Below are positions 1 through 12,500 of a stretch of DNA of 64,000 nt, one piece after another; position 1 is the first letter of the stretch; the number at the start of each line of letters is the position of its first letter. The position numbers and the translations under genes are program-made. Source of the DNA: Lithodes maja (Eukaryota > Arthropoda > Malacostraca > Decapoda > Lithodidae); the NCBI GenBank assembly GCA_037953745.1, contig JBAKBP010000207.1, forward strand, positions 124,001-188,000, written 5' to 3'. Below the pieces are notes generated by a model. It had not been told where the DNA came from, did not search any database, and was given only the letters and a program-made list of their open reading frames with translations.

Positions 1-892
1 GAATAATTGGCTCGGGAAAACCTAAGTATAAATGGACATAACGCACACAATCTAGGGACATTAGAGTGTTCAAATCTTGATCGGTTAATATTGGGGTTGG
101 AGGAGGAGGAGGGTCCACAGCTTGATTTGTGGAGGATAGTACCCAATTTATGAATTTCTGTCCCTTAACACTTTTCAAAAACTGACAATTTGGATACCAA
201 CGAGCGTGCAATACCCAAGGATTATCGTCTCGCTCCCAATTATATAACCCCCCACCACAGTGAAAACACATTACATGATCACTTAATCCGATATACCATA
301 ACCCGGCTTTGGCCATCTGAATAGGAGTCTGCGGGATAGTACTCGGCCACCCATTCATATAGGTATCCAGACGACTCCTTATCGTACACAGTGAGTCGTA
401 TACCGGAGTACGGTGGTCGGTGATACCCGGAGTCGATACACCCGGCCATTGTCGCTCTACGCCGTCATAGTCTTCGGCGGTATGATTGTACATCCCCGTT
501 TCGGCGATACGACCATAACCCACCACCGCAATTCCTCTCCCCCCCTCATCGGTATCTTCCCGTTGGATGTTAAAATTTGAGAAAGGATATAGGCGAGCGA
601 GGACGAGTCCATGTTCGCTAGGAATATTCCCTACGGGTACATTCTGTATAAAATCACAATGGGGGAAATGGTGCAAATGTTCATCGTCTGGTATATCTCC
701 AATCTCCCACTTTTCAAGAATCCTGTTACAATATATGCAAATGCATTGATCAGCTTCATGGGTGTAGACGAATCCACTTCGGGCCAGATCCTGGGGTTTT
801 AGCCACGACAATGGCCAATTAAAAAAAGTCCCCAGGCGCCTTTCCTCGAAATTCAGATGGTGGCACAATATAAATTGCTTCGCACTGGTCAT
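1..892 (-). CDS. Inhibitor of apoptosis protein with two BIR domains, C-terminus cut by window edge
   Basis: Open from an ATG at 892 to base 1 without a stop (about 297 residues), so the 3' end lies outside the window. Two BIR zinc-binding domains are visible. The first has CIYC, 16 residues, His, 6 residues, Cys (about residues 55-81). The second has CFHC with the same 16/6 spacing (about 205-231), preceded by a G-x-W-Y-x-G-x-x-D stretch and followed by an H-A-R-W-Y-P segment. Both match the canonical C-x2-C-x16-H-x6-C pattern. A Pro-rich linker follows the second BIR. Known members block caspases or act as ubiquitin ligases through a C-terminal RING; a RING would fall beyond the edge and cannot be seen. 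Viral IAPs occur in baculoviruses, nimavirus relatives and malacoherpesviruses. The start lies 5-6 bases upstream of the AT-rich end of the next minus-strand gene's 3' region. Confidence 0.9.
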   Translation of the reverse strand, partial: MTSAKQFILCHHLNFEERRLGTFFNWPLSWLKPQDLARSGFVYTHEADQCICIYCNRILEKWEIGDIPDDEHLHHFPHCDFIQNVPVGNIPSEHGLVLARLYPFSNFNIQREDTDEGGRGIAVVGYGRIAETGMYNHTAEDYDGVERQWPGVSTPGITDHRTPVYDSLCTIRSRLDTYMNGWPSTIPQTPIQMAKAGLWYIGLSDHVMCFHCGGGLYNWERDDNPWVLHARWYPNCQFLKSVKGQKFINWVLSSTNQAVDPPPPPTPILTDQDLNTLMSLDCVRYVHLYLGFPEPII

Positions 893-916
893 ATTAACAG
901 CGAAACACTTCAACTT

Positions 917-2887
917 TTATAGAAATGATAATAATAGGTATTTATGTATATTATCGTGTTCACTATTATTAGCATTGCTAATTTTCCTCGGTTTCTTTAT
1001 GGGAGGTTCACTAGGAATTACAGGGTTGATGAATCTACCCAAAAAACTCTCTCTGGTGATACTCTTATCGATCACGAGGGCGGAAAAATTATGATGGCGT
1101 ATAAACTCTTTTATGGCCATAAATAGGGGGGATTCGTGTTGACAGTGCATCGGTTTGGAATTGATTAGGTCAACATTATATAGCTGGGTTGCACAATTAT
1201 CCATACAGCATTGGATAAATAAAGGCTTGATAAAATCTCTAAAGAAGTTTTGATTCTGAGTAATGGCATTTTTTTCATCGGTCTGTTTAGTAAAAATTTG
1301 AATAAGGTTACAACTGCGGTGATGGCAAGTGATCACTTTAGAGGGGTTTAAGAAATTCATATTTTGCAAACACTTTGGTAATTCCCTCTCCATATGCTGA
1401 AAGAGATTTTTGGCCATAGATGGATCTTTGTCGAGACATGTATTAAAGATATTGACTTTATTTTTAAAAACATTAATGATATCCACATAAAAATATAAAA
1501 ACATTGTTGTATTTAGTAATATAATAAGGTTTCGCATTATTATAGCTTTTTGTAATACATTTACATCTTCAATATATATTAACTTAAAAATGAAACTCTT
1601 TACAATAACGGAAGAATTGTCAAACATTGATTTGTCAATACATGGTACGCTGGTATATTTTGCGCAGGTATCCAATGAACGCTTTACAAATTCCTTTAAC
1701 ACATTAAGCGTTCTTTTCATATTTACATCGGCGGCCAGTTGTTTATTAATGTTGTTTCTGAGGTTGTCCATATCTAATAATGTTTTACTCTTTATCGATA
1801 CCATTTCAGACAAGGGTTTAAATATTTCATTGTCAAAGACCATTGATTTAATGGTGGAGAGGATATCGATAAATTTGCCATCGAGCACTATAAAACTTAA
1901 ATACAGGGGTGCAAAGAAGAATAGGTTCATTGCTCGTGTAGCTTTGGTAGAGATTATCTTGGTTAAATCCTGGTTGATAAAGCTATACACCTGCATCATG
2001 GTTTCGGTGTTATACTCGGAACAGAGTAGGTGTATTCTCTTGCGTCTAGTGGCATGTTCTTTATTTTTATCACGGGTCAATAATCGGTTTCGTATGAAGA
2101 TATAGAAAAATATGGATTGTTCATTTGTGGTCTCATTATAAAATATATTTTGTAAAAAATCTTCTTCCAATGTAATTAACTTGTTAAATAAAAAGCTCTC
2201 CTCGGACACTCCTCTCATTGTCGATAGATAAAACTCACACCCTTTACCAACATTTCCTATTTTGGGTACTGCTCGTACCAGCAATGTAATTGGGTTGATT
2301 ATAGATAACCCCCCCCTATACATACACGTTTCTACTATAAAGGATAGTAGGTCTGATGTGAAATCCTCTGTGAGTCTATGGTCTGAAACATATTTGACTA
2401 TGATGTCTTTGGAAATATCTTTCCCGTTGTAGCGATCGCCTTGGGCAAACATAAGTCTTATACGAAGCGCATCGTTAACAAACTGTGCCAGATTACAAGT
2501 CCCAGATAGTATGGGCCAAATGACGGAAGTCTTTCCCATCAAATTCAGAGATACCGCGTGTCCATAATTTGGAATGATATTAATTGTTACAAAGTCTGGT
2601 ATAATATTTATGTCGTGTAATAGATCGCATATGAAATTAAATGCTGCTTGGTTGTAACCCAATAAAGAATTAATAGTCAGACGCATTTCCCCATCAATAT
2701 TAATGGAGTGTGCAGTACTAACGGCGATTGGACCAAAAGTTACCCGATCTCTATATTTAAGAGGGGCTGCATTGCGGCTATACCTATTGATAATTTTATT
2801 ATATTTATACTCTTCAATATTATAATTAAATAGCGAATAGAGTGTTTGCTGTGCATGCTTAGTTAATGTCAGAAAGGTCTCCGCCAT
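917..2887 (-). CDS. Hypothetical protein, 656 aa
   Basis: A long minus-strand frame starting at the ATG at 2887. An in-frame TTG at 2944 extends it by 19 codons but is a less likely start. I do not recognise the family. The protein is mixed alpha/beta in character, with scattered Cys and His in the C-terminal third (C-H-H-R-S-C around residue 520, Q-C-C-M-D-N-C around 575) that could bind metal. It ends in a basic P-P-I-K-K-P-R-K segment near the C-terminus that resembles a nuclear localisation signal. There is no obvious signal peptide. It lies directly upstream of the IAP on the same strand with only 25 bases between, so the two may share a transcription unit. Length, uninterrupted frame and codon use like its neighbours support a real gene; the function is unknown. 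Confidence 0.8.
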   Translation of the reverse strand: MAETFLTLTKHAQQTLYSLFNYNIEEYKYNKIINRYSRNAAPLKYRDRVTFGPIAVSTAHSINIDGEMRLTINSLLGYNQAAFNFICDLLHDINIIPDFVTINIIPNYGHAVSLNLMGKTSVIWPILSGTCNLAQFVNDALRIRLMFAQGDRYNGKDISKDIIVKYVSDHRLTEDFTSDLLSFIVETCMYRGGLSIINPITLLVRAVPKIGNVGKGCEFYLSTMRGVSEESFLFNKLITLEEDFLQNIFYNETTNEQSIFFYIFIRNRLLTRDKNKEHATRRKRIHLLCSEYNTETMMQVYSFINQDLTKIISTKATRAMNLFFFAPLYLSFIVLDGKFIDILSTIKSMVFDNEIFKPLSEMVSIKSKTLLDMDNLRNNINKQLAADVNMKRTLNVLKEFVKRSLDTCAKYTSVPCIDKSMFDNSSVIVKSFIFKLIYIEDVNVLQKAIIMRNLIILLNTTMFLYFYVDIINVFKNKVNIFNTCLDKDPSMAKNLFQHMERELPKCLQNMNFLNPSKVITCHHRSCNLIQIFTKQTDEKNAITQNQNFFRDFIKPLFIQCCMDNCATQLYNVDLINSKPMHCQHESPLFMAIKEFIRHHNFSALVIDKSITRESFLGRFINPVIPSEPPIKKPRKISNANNSEHDNIHKYLLLSFL

Positions 2888-2944
2888 TGTTTCGTGTCGG
2901 TGTGTTGTTGGGTTAGCGGGTAAATGTTGGAATTTGAAGCGCAA

Positions 2945-3040
2945 TGGTGGCGGTTTTTTAATATATTATTATATAAATATATTTACTAAATATATAATAC
3001 CCACAAATTAACCCCAAGCGTTCAGTCCCTCAATTCGACC
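2945..3040. promoter_or_regulatory. AT-rich divergent promoter region
   Basis: This short spacer lies between the minus-strand 656-aa gene and the plus-strand gene at 3041. It holds several TATA-like runs (about 2963-2998) and, nearer the plus-strand ATG, a TCAGT at about 3023, which matches the arthropod initiator consensus. A divergent promoter is inferred from position and composition only. Confidence 0.4.
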
Positions 3041-3436
3041 ATGTCAAGAGATGGTACCGAAACCTTCACTATCAAAGAGTACAAGAACGTAAACATTTCA
3101 CTGGGCAAGATTCTCTTGGATATCGAAAAGCGATGTCTGGCCGTCTATCGGTTCGGCGGCCCCTTTTCACGTCGCGTAATAATACCATGGGTCGGTCAAG
3201 TTCTCGTCGGGAGCACTATTCGTCCCCCAAAACGAGAAGCTAGCCAAACTGATGAGAGAGAGAGAGAGAGACGGGGAACACCTCAAAAGTGTGCCATCGT
3301 TGTATACCCACACATTGTCAGCCCGGCGAGTTTCGACAGCCAATATTACGCAGAAACATTTTCTGGATTCTTCTTCTACATTGTCATCACTACACAAAGG
3401 GGTCAAGGTGGAAAAGAAACAAGTTTTTCTGGTTAA
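3041..3436 (+). CDS. Hypothetical small protein, possibly frame-broken at a GA microsatellite
   Basis: The frame starts at an ATG 18 bases after a TCAGT initiator-like site. The first 70 residues look protein-like, with a hydrophobic beta-rich segment around 30-60. At 3256-3271 a (GA)n run encodes alternating Arg/Glu. After it the +1 frame (open to 3494) reads at least as naturally as the annotated one. A dinucleotide slip in the GA run may therefore have changed the reading frame, and the true product may end at 3494 instead of 3436. The 3' end (3401-3480) has an inverted, diverged copy at 48160-48234, so part of this segment has been copied elsewhere. No family is recognised, and the coding status of the second half is doubtful. 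Confidence 0.45.
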   Translation: MSRDGTETFTIKEYKNVNISLGKILLDIEKRCLAVYRFGGPFSRRVIIPWVGQVLVGSTIRPPKREASQTDERERERRGTPQKCAIVVYPHIVSPASFDSQYYAETFSGFFFYIVITTQRGQGGKETSFSG

Positions 3437-3573
3437 ATCAAGTTTATTATACAAAAACATATACCACACCATGCACACACGTGAATGTATATAACACCAA
3501 AGAGGCAAAACAATATTTATTAACCCTCAGTGAGTTGTTTTTTATTTGTTTGCCCCGCTAAAAAAAAGGTTTA

Positions 3574-6500
3574 TCAACTATACAAAATATTCGCAGTTAA
3601 TATATCTGTGGCAAAGTTGTTAGTATTGGTATTATATTTGAGTCCACCACCACCACCACCACCACCAAAAACTTCCGACAGCTTATCAATCACTATAGGA
3701 TCCTCCGACCCAAGTGTAGCCTCAAAGGTTTTTGGGTCTAATTTGATATTGGAATTGGTTTCGATAAAAGCCTGGTGTATTCTATTGAATGTTTCCAATC
3801 CATGGGTCTGTTTTGCCCCATTAGACATCAAATCTTCATAATCCCTAACTATAAAGGTAGTATGTGTATTCGTCTGGGTTAGTGTATTTGAAAATGGATA
3901 TACTAGTAGCGTGCTGGCGATATTACTTGTCGGTTGGTATAGAGATTTGATGGAGGCCGACGATGGCGCGAGTGTATGGGTGCGCGACGAATCCAAGTGA
4001 TTCTTCCACCCATGCCAGTGATTATAGCAATTGTTGGTATCCTCCATCTCCTTCCGAATCCCCTCGATTAATGCTATGGATTCATTTTTTTCTTGCAAGC
4101 TATAATTATTAAATGTCCTAACCTTGGCTTCCATCTCTTTCAATATCTGACTAGATGCTAAAATATATTTTTCGCGATCGGTCACTAGTCCACCACCGAT
4201 TTTTTCTGTTTTATTGGAAAGTATGGTATTTACAAATAACGTTGCGGGACCATGGGCGTTAATTATGGTGGCCAAACCATCTTCCGGCATCTTTTCTATA
4301 TTACGAATAATAATGTCATTATTTGTATTAATCTGAGCCCCATTGCGGATTAATATTTCATTCTCGGAAGCGTCCAGGGGAAGTATGGATTTTAGGGTGG
4401 TTACCGTATGGCCTATTTTGGCATCCGTGTGTGATAATGTAGTGAGAATGGGGGTGATGGCGTCGCTCCAGAGATAGATATTGTCATCTTGCTGTCGCTG
4501 ATAATCAATGTTTGTCACCAGTCCCGAAAATGATGTGGGTAGCGAGACGAATAGTTTCTCCTGTTTTGGGATGCTGAGGAGGGGAGTTTTCACATTATGG
4601 GTAGATTCCGGGTCATCCTCATTGACCCAATTAAAATATGAGTTACCATTATTATTAGGCATTGAATATAAAAGATTTATATTTTGAACCAAAGTGGATG
4701 CGGGTAAACCCAAGCTTCCATTTCCCCCTTTACCTATGATGAACTCTGCATTGTTTGTTACCAATCCCACATCTGGATGATTAATAAATTCGGTCAGTGA
4801 TTTATGTTTTTCGATGAGATAATTTCTCGATTCAATCTCGCGAAGCATAATTGAGGTTACCGTTTCACTGTAGACTAGAAGGATGAGCGGGTGCAATACT
4901 TTAAAAATACAAGAATTATCCACCATCAAATTGTTACTTATGTCCAGATGGGACATGTTGTAAGAGCTAGAATTGGACATACCATATCTGAGGAAAGTTT
5001 CTAGACTTGTTATAGCATCAACGAGGCGAAATATATGTAATATGGATTTTTCTTGACTTTTAAAGAAAGGAATGATAACGGTATCCAATAGTTTGGTGAA
5101 AAGGGTGAACTTTGAACAAAAACTGGTAATGTGGTCAAAAGTTATGGTGCCAAATTCACCGGTGGGGTCCGCCGCCGTCGCTACCCGTGACCCACCACTA
5201 TCCAGGGTGGGGCAAGATTCTTGGATGAGATTGGTTATAATATTTTGATAGGTCTGTCCATCTACATTATCCTTAATTTCCGAGAAAATGTAATTAATCA
5301 AATCCTTGAGATGGGAACATCCGTATTCATCATCCTTAATGGTCTTAATGTCGGGTAATTTTAATTTGGAATAATTATTATTGGAAATAAGTATGTCTAT
5401 ATCTTCCTGTTTGGGTTTAATTAGAGGATAATCTTGACAGTGTAAAGTTTCTCCAATAATACCGCTTTTATTGTAGTGGTCCTTAATTATATCTTGGAAC
5501 TTGTCGTTCATGGTGGTAATTTTGTTAAACGTCTCTTTACCCAAAACATTGTAGAAGGTACTCTCCTTCATTTTTACGTGTAACTCTGACATTAGGGCTT
5601 CCTCTGATTTCAAAAGATCCGTGTATAGATCGTTACATATTTTGAGGAGTTTAGGGTTGAGGGTTCCTTTCAAAATAATAGTTGAGGGTTCGAGTGAATT
5701 ATTGGGGCCCTGTATACCCCTTTTATTTACAACGGAGGCGATTGTGGCCTTATAGTCGGCCGCGCAGAATGCGTGGTGAAAACAGGTAAGAGATGCCAGA
5801 GTGTCGGGTTTTGTCACTATACATGACAGGTTTACCCCCGCGGGGGCATATACCAACGCCTGTAGACATTCCCTTTCCGCCGTGAAAGATTTGATAAAGG
5901 AGGAACCGTAGCCGCAGTTTAACAAGGTTATCATATGTTTACGCAAAGGAATCGCCGACATAGACTTATCAATTTTTGACAAGACTCTTAAATAATCGTG
6001 TAGTGCCACCATTCTTTGGGCCTGGTAGGCATCTGTGAGGATATCGGCGCGTGAGACTGTCCGATTATTGGTGGCTATAGACCCCTGTCTCTCTTCGTGG
6101 TGGTATTTGAAAGGACAGAAACATTCCACCCGGTTAACTAAACGATTGAAATCGTTTAATTTACCATATAATATTTCATATCTGGCAATATTGGCCTGTA
6201 AAGATTGGGTGTCGCTTACTGAGGTTAAAAGGCCATCACATAGTGCCGAATTTGACTGTATCCGGCTATCTCGATTCATAGTGCCCTGCGACAGAAGCAT
6301 AAAATTGCACAGGATTTTATCAATGTCTTTCGGGACAGTGGTGCATAATTTGAGATGTTTAATGAGATACTGGGATCCCACAAGTCGGTCACTCGCAATA
6401 TACTCTTGTATGTCTTTGACGGTGAGCGCGTACATCAGTGTGAGAAACTCGTTACGGTCGTCGTACATCATATTATCGGATTTTTCCAGCTTTGACCTAA

Positions 6501-9500
6501 TATATTGGGAGACATTTTTGGGGAAATCTTGACCGGATAATTTCTCTAGTTTATAGGCGAGAAGGTAGCGAGGGAGGAAAGATATTTTGGCTATTCTGCG
6601 TATAATTTCGTTATTAATTCTATTGTAACAGGTATCATTATCTTTGTAATCGTTATTATACATTGTTCGTAACATGTGGGTAAAATTGGTAATGATTCCT
6701 CCTCCTCCCAATTTATGAGAAGAGGGAGTCATAGTATTTATGGTCGACAATAGAAAGTGATCGAGCGTACGTGCACTCTTCTTTTTTTTATGTTGACCGA
6801 TGTCATTTATGACATTCAAATGGGTCAACAATTTGGATATGTGTTCTTGGCTCTGATTGTAATTAGTAATAAATTTTTCTCCGAGAATGTCTAAATGTTT
6901 TTTTATTTTGTCCATGTCTAATGTGGTGAAGAGATTATCTCCCCCCACATCTATTTTGTCCGTGGCACTGTGATAGGTTGAGGTGGCCATCATGGTATTT
7001 ACTACGCCTCCCAATAGTTTAGCCAAGAATCGGGGCCCGCGTTCTACCGATGGTCCCGAGGGGGAATTCAGATAATCATAGGTGTTTCTCAGCTGCTGTT
7101 GATCCATTAATGTTTGTAAGTTTATATTCATAAGTTTAGAATTGTACCTATCGGAGGTATTATCCAGCATGGTATAAAACGGACTATCCCATAGATTAAT
7201 TTGTGATATTTGGTTAGTATAGTGGTGCGACGAATCATCACTAAATCCCATTCTCTTATTAATTTCTTGGATTGTAACGTCACGAATAATACCTATAGAT
7301 TTGGCATCGGCTTTCTCGTTACCCCCGGTGAGTGAATCGAGGGTACTTTGTATATTGTGAGCAAAACACCGAGCTGTCTCGTGGATCCTCTCATGTCGTT
7401 TGTTAAATATTTGTTTATTTATGTTGGATAATTGTTGATCTATATATAAATCATCCAAATCATTATTGAGTGTATTGAGCGAGGAACACGTAAGTTTGGT
7501 ATTGGTATCAATGACTGGGGATTGGGCGGGAGCAGCCAGTTCCATGAGATTACCCAATTTGGCCTTGTATTGTAGGGGGGTGAATTTTAGTATATCATCC
7601 CTCACGCTTGAAAAACTCGAGCGCTCATCCTTCCGCGTGAAAAATAAGTATTCCCTGTTTGGTTCTAACCGTGCCAGATTGGCGGTGAGTGTATGTAACC
7701 GATGTACATTATCGAATGTATCTATATCGTAGGATTTAGTTAATTTATTTCGGAAATTGAAAAACTTTTCGCCGCGACAATATAATAACTCCGAGGTTGG
7801 TAGAATAATGGTACCGCTCTTTATATCATACTTATGGAAGGGGCGATACACCATAACCGTTCTCTCAAGCTTAAAACCCAAAGAGGTCATATTGGCATTC
7901 GGGACTTGGGAGAGAAGCTTTCGTTTTTCCTCCAGACCGATACTATCACACTTCAGTAAACTCTCTACAAGATTATGTAATTTGGTGTGGTCTTTGGCCA
8001 TTTCAAAGGTAAAACGATTGTCTGTATCGAGTCTCTTCGTCTCTAGATCGAACAGTAGACTGACGCAATTCTCACAGAGTGTAGAGATTATCTGACTCTG
8101 GAGAGTGTAGCTACCTCTCTCCGGGTTGTGGTATATGGTGTGTAGTGTTTCCATGAAACAGGAAGGTATCCTGGCGGAGGAGGATTTGGAGGCGCGAGGT
8201 TTGGCTTCCAATTCTTTAATTATACTATACATTTGCATTATATTATCGTTGGGTGTAATCACCTTGGATTCAATGGCTCTAACTATAGTGTTGTATTCAT
8301 TTAATGCCAAATCCGCGTGTACTGTCCCAATTTTCTTGATTTCCTCTGTTTCTTTTTGTAATTTAATTTTTTTATTAATCTCATTCTGTTCAATCTTATC
8401 GTTTATGGTAGTCAACTGCAGGGTATAGTCATTTAATTTTACTCTCAGATTATCATTTGCAAATTCTTGTACGCTGGTCTCCATGGTGTTCATATCAATA
8501 ATGATATCTTCCTCCTCGGTCGACATGGTTGTCCTATGCAAATCCAATTGGGCCAGGGTTTTAATTTTCTGTTGCATCATCTCTCTATGGAGTTCATTAT
8601 AAACCTGTTCAATTTCCACAGTCCTCCCCCGTATGGTCCCGTCGACAGACCTTTCATCTTCTTGTTTCTTTTTATTGTAGAACTCTTGTGTCCTATCCAG
8701 TATATTACGTTTACTCTCGAAAAATTGGACGAATAAGTTTTTGTAATTATCCAAGAGTTCCCTCAAGGGTGGCGAGTGGTGAGGTTGAAGACCTAATATA
8801 TCTTTTTCTAGATCTTCTAAATGTACTATTATGTTGGCCATTATATTGGACATCTCATAGTTAATAGAATCTATATTAATATTCTCGAGTTTTTTAATAC
8901 TGTGGATATATTTTTTGATGTTATTCATTTTATCATTTAATTCTGATAGAGCGTCCACTTTATGTGTGGGGGTTGGTGAGGGGGCGGGTGGTGAGGGGGC
9001 GGGTGGTGGCGAAGTTTTTATTTCTCTGTGTTCCTTATATATGGCATCCAAAATATTGCGAGTATTGTGATTAAACAAGCTATGTAAAGACATCAATTCC
9101 ATAATGGAAGAGGCTATTGAATATTCCGCATTATTTATGTCCAAGGAGGAAAGGTCTCTGTTACATTTATTTTCACCCTCTTGGCTCTTATCTTTATTAA
9201 CCTTGCCCATTAAGGCGGTGGACAGGAGTACAGTGTGACGAGGTATAACCTTCGTAGATCCCGATTGGTTATGCCAGGGAATATCCAAGGGGGACCTTTT
9301 GGTAATATATTTTTCGTATCGACGAATAAGGTCCCGATAGGCACTCTCTGAAATATGGCTGTTATTATTATCATTTATAGTTGAAAAGACAGTTCCATTA
9401 AAGCCTAAATTGATTGCTCTGGCCAGGGAATTTTCCGCGAGAATATCCTCCAAAATAGCTACGGCGTTTGGGTCTTGTATCAAGTTTAACAGTTTTGTAT

Positions 9501-12500
9501 AGTCACATTGGAGATTTCCCTTAAGTGATTTTATAGAGTCGGTAATGCTCGTTAGCTGATTGTTAATAAGGTCGATATATCTGGTACAGTTTGACTTAAA
9601 TTTCCGAAACCATATATTGAAGGTTGTTTGTGTAACAATCTCATCATTCAAGAGAGCATGTTTATATCGTTTAAATATTGCTTTAAATACAATTAGGGAA
9701 TAATTTTTATTTTCAGAGATAAATAATGCATAGTTTGAGAATATAGAAGATCTGTTGGATAACTCATCTCGTATATGTTTAAGCGAATGCATACCAATAT
9801 ATTTTACCCGCATACTCGAAATGAGGTTAACCATATTATGCTTGTTCATTATTTCCGGTAGAGTAGTCGAAACCCGATTGCATTTGTGTAATATTTCATT
9901 ATAGTTTTCGTGAAAAGTGTCTATATTATTATTAACAAAGTCTTTACTAAACATCATTTGTTTGATTTCCTTCAAATTAATATTGACATTCAACCCCATT
10001 GATCGAATTATAAAGTTATGATATGAATCGTCTTCACATTTTTCCACCTCATTTACATGTATGAGTGGATATACGTGAGAATGTCTAAATATATGTGCAT
10101 CAACGTCTATGAAATTTGTTAAACGTTCCGAGTATTTATACGGTTTATTGCGTATGTGATGGCGCGGATGTGATTGTTCGCTCGAAACATTGAGAGCTCC
10201 CGTAACACTTATGATGGACCGGAGATCGTCGGGTGATATATGGAGAGGGGTATTTGTCACACTCTGAATAATGTCATTGGGGGGTGGCATCGGTGCGTGG
10301 CCGGCACTATGTATATTACTCACCACTGGAGGCGAAGCTAATACGGGCAAATTAGTTCCGCTGCCGTATAGGTATTGAACGGCTCTTCTTTTATCCCGTT
10401 CACTATAGTGGTCTGAGTCATTGACATTTAATAGTTGTGCCAACAGCAGGGTAGAGATAACCTCGGGTGTATTTTTAAGCCCCTTAATGAATGCCACCGG
10501 TGAAACCATGTCGCAAAGTTTTCCGACCAATTGTAGCCGGGTGTGGCGGAGAGAATCAAAAGACAACTCGCGACCCCCTATACCGGTCTCCAGCTTTGAG
10601 CATTTGGTTGTAAACTTTTCATTTATGGTCAATAAGGTATGAATGCGGGATACGGTATTTTCCGTATAAGACCTGTTTAATATAATGGACCCCATTAATA
10701 ATAGTTTGGTGTATGGCACGTCATTTCTTAAATTCCGGAATAGTTGTATATTGTAATTTTTAAATTTAATATACAAATAATTATCGATAGGTTGATCCTT
10801 GTTCCATATTCTTTCAATAATATTGGAGCTTTCATTCACCCATAGTTGCCAATCCTTTCGTTGGGCAGACAGCGACTTTATGTAACCACTCGGTGAAAGA
10901 GATAGCGTACTATTTGACCCTACAATTTGCTTAATACTCTCCCCTAAAGATAGGTACTCAATTACATTCTCCCGGACGTTAATAGTCTCGAGTCGTTTGG
11001 TTATTGTTTTTAATTGAGTGTCATTATTATTATTATGGTCGTCATCGTCATCGTCTAAGTCTTCGTCACTACCGCTGTCTTCGTCACTACCGCTGTCTTC
11101 GTCACTACCGCTGTCTTCGTCGTCACAATCCATGGCTAAATGGTCTGACCTAAAGAATCGTTTCATGAAATTTGATTTTGTAAAAATTTCCCATTGGGGG
11201 ACCACTACACCAGGGCCTTCCAATTGTAACGAATTCCTAATGGTATTAACTTTGGATACTATATTTTTACGAATTTGTTTTAATATATGGAATTGTGATT
11301 CATTTGTCATGGGGGTTAGTTTGCTTTTAATGAAAGTGGGAATTTGTACAATATTGCCCAACAATAGCTGTGATAATATCATTTGAGCCTCGGGAAGACC
11401 TCTCATGGTATTTTCGGTCCAGTTGAACATGAGAGGATTACTAATATGTTTGTGACGATTGGTGGTGTCACCCATTAGAGTTAGGAATTTATCGTAAACC
11501 TCTCTACATCTGCCATCAACTTCAGAATCCTTCATTTTCAGTAAAAATGTTACTATTTTGAAACTAGGATCTGTTTGGTAATCGTATTCTCGTATACTGG
11601 GTTTATTTTTAACAACATCTACATATTTTCTTAGGGTACGTATGTGGTCTAAATAGCCACCCCTATTATTTAATGTTTTGTAGAGACAGATGAAATCCTG
11701 TAACTCATTCAATTCGGTTATTACGGTTTTCATTTGGTCTATATCGATATGGCCGGTTTTGACCTTCTCATCGTACCGCAGGGGGAATATACATAAGTTC
11801 GTATCAAACCGTTTTCTCTTCTGGTGGTAAATGAAATCATCCTCGTCATCTGAATTGGTGTCCTCCCCATCATTGGTGTTACAAATGAAGAGGACATTGT
11901 CTCGCAATAGGGGAAAAATTTCCTCGACCACTTTTCTTTTCCGATCCATGGTCGGATCATATGTTGCTATTTTATGGGCAAAATTATGAACCATATCTAA
12001 AAGTTGACGATACTCATAGATGAAAGATTCGAAGGAGTCCCTCAAATCATTATACCATTGGGCAATCATGTGATCTAGGGGATTTTTATGAGTCGATGTC
12101 GAAATCAGATTATCAACGGATACCTCACTATTGGTTACATGTTTGGGACTCCAGGGTGTCACGTTGGTAAGAGTTTCAATGATATTCGTACCCACAAAAT
12201 TTAAATTATCTCCGGAATAGTCCATGGCATATTTCTGAATCGAACTAAGAATTTTGGCCTTTTCATCCCCCTTTCCTACAAAGAGATAAGGCACCATAGA
12301 TGCTTGGTTTAGATTAATGAAATTACTTGGATTATTTCTGAATAAATGCAATTTATTATCCATCATATTAGATATGGCAGTGTCGCTCATTGGGGGTCTG
12401 GTGGGCGTAAATTGACCAGACAACCTCGATGCCTTTAACAAGGACGCGAGGAAAAGCCTACGAGATGTCCCTGCGAGGTTTGAAAAATGCCCCAGTTCGT

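Noticed and set aside
1590..2105. 171-codon plus-strand frame
   Set aside because: Lies wholly within the 656-aa minus-strand gene and reads as hydrophobic antisense sequence; it begins and ends without gene-like flanks.
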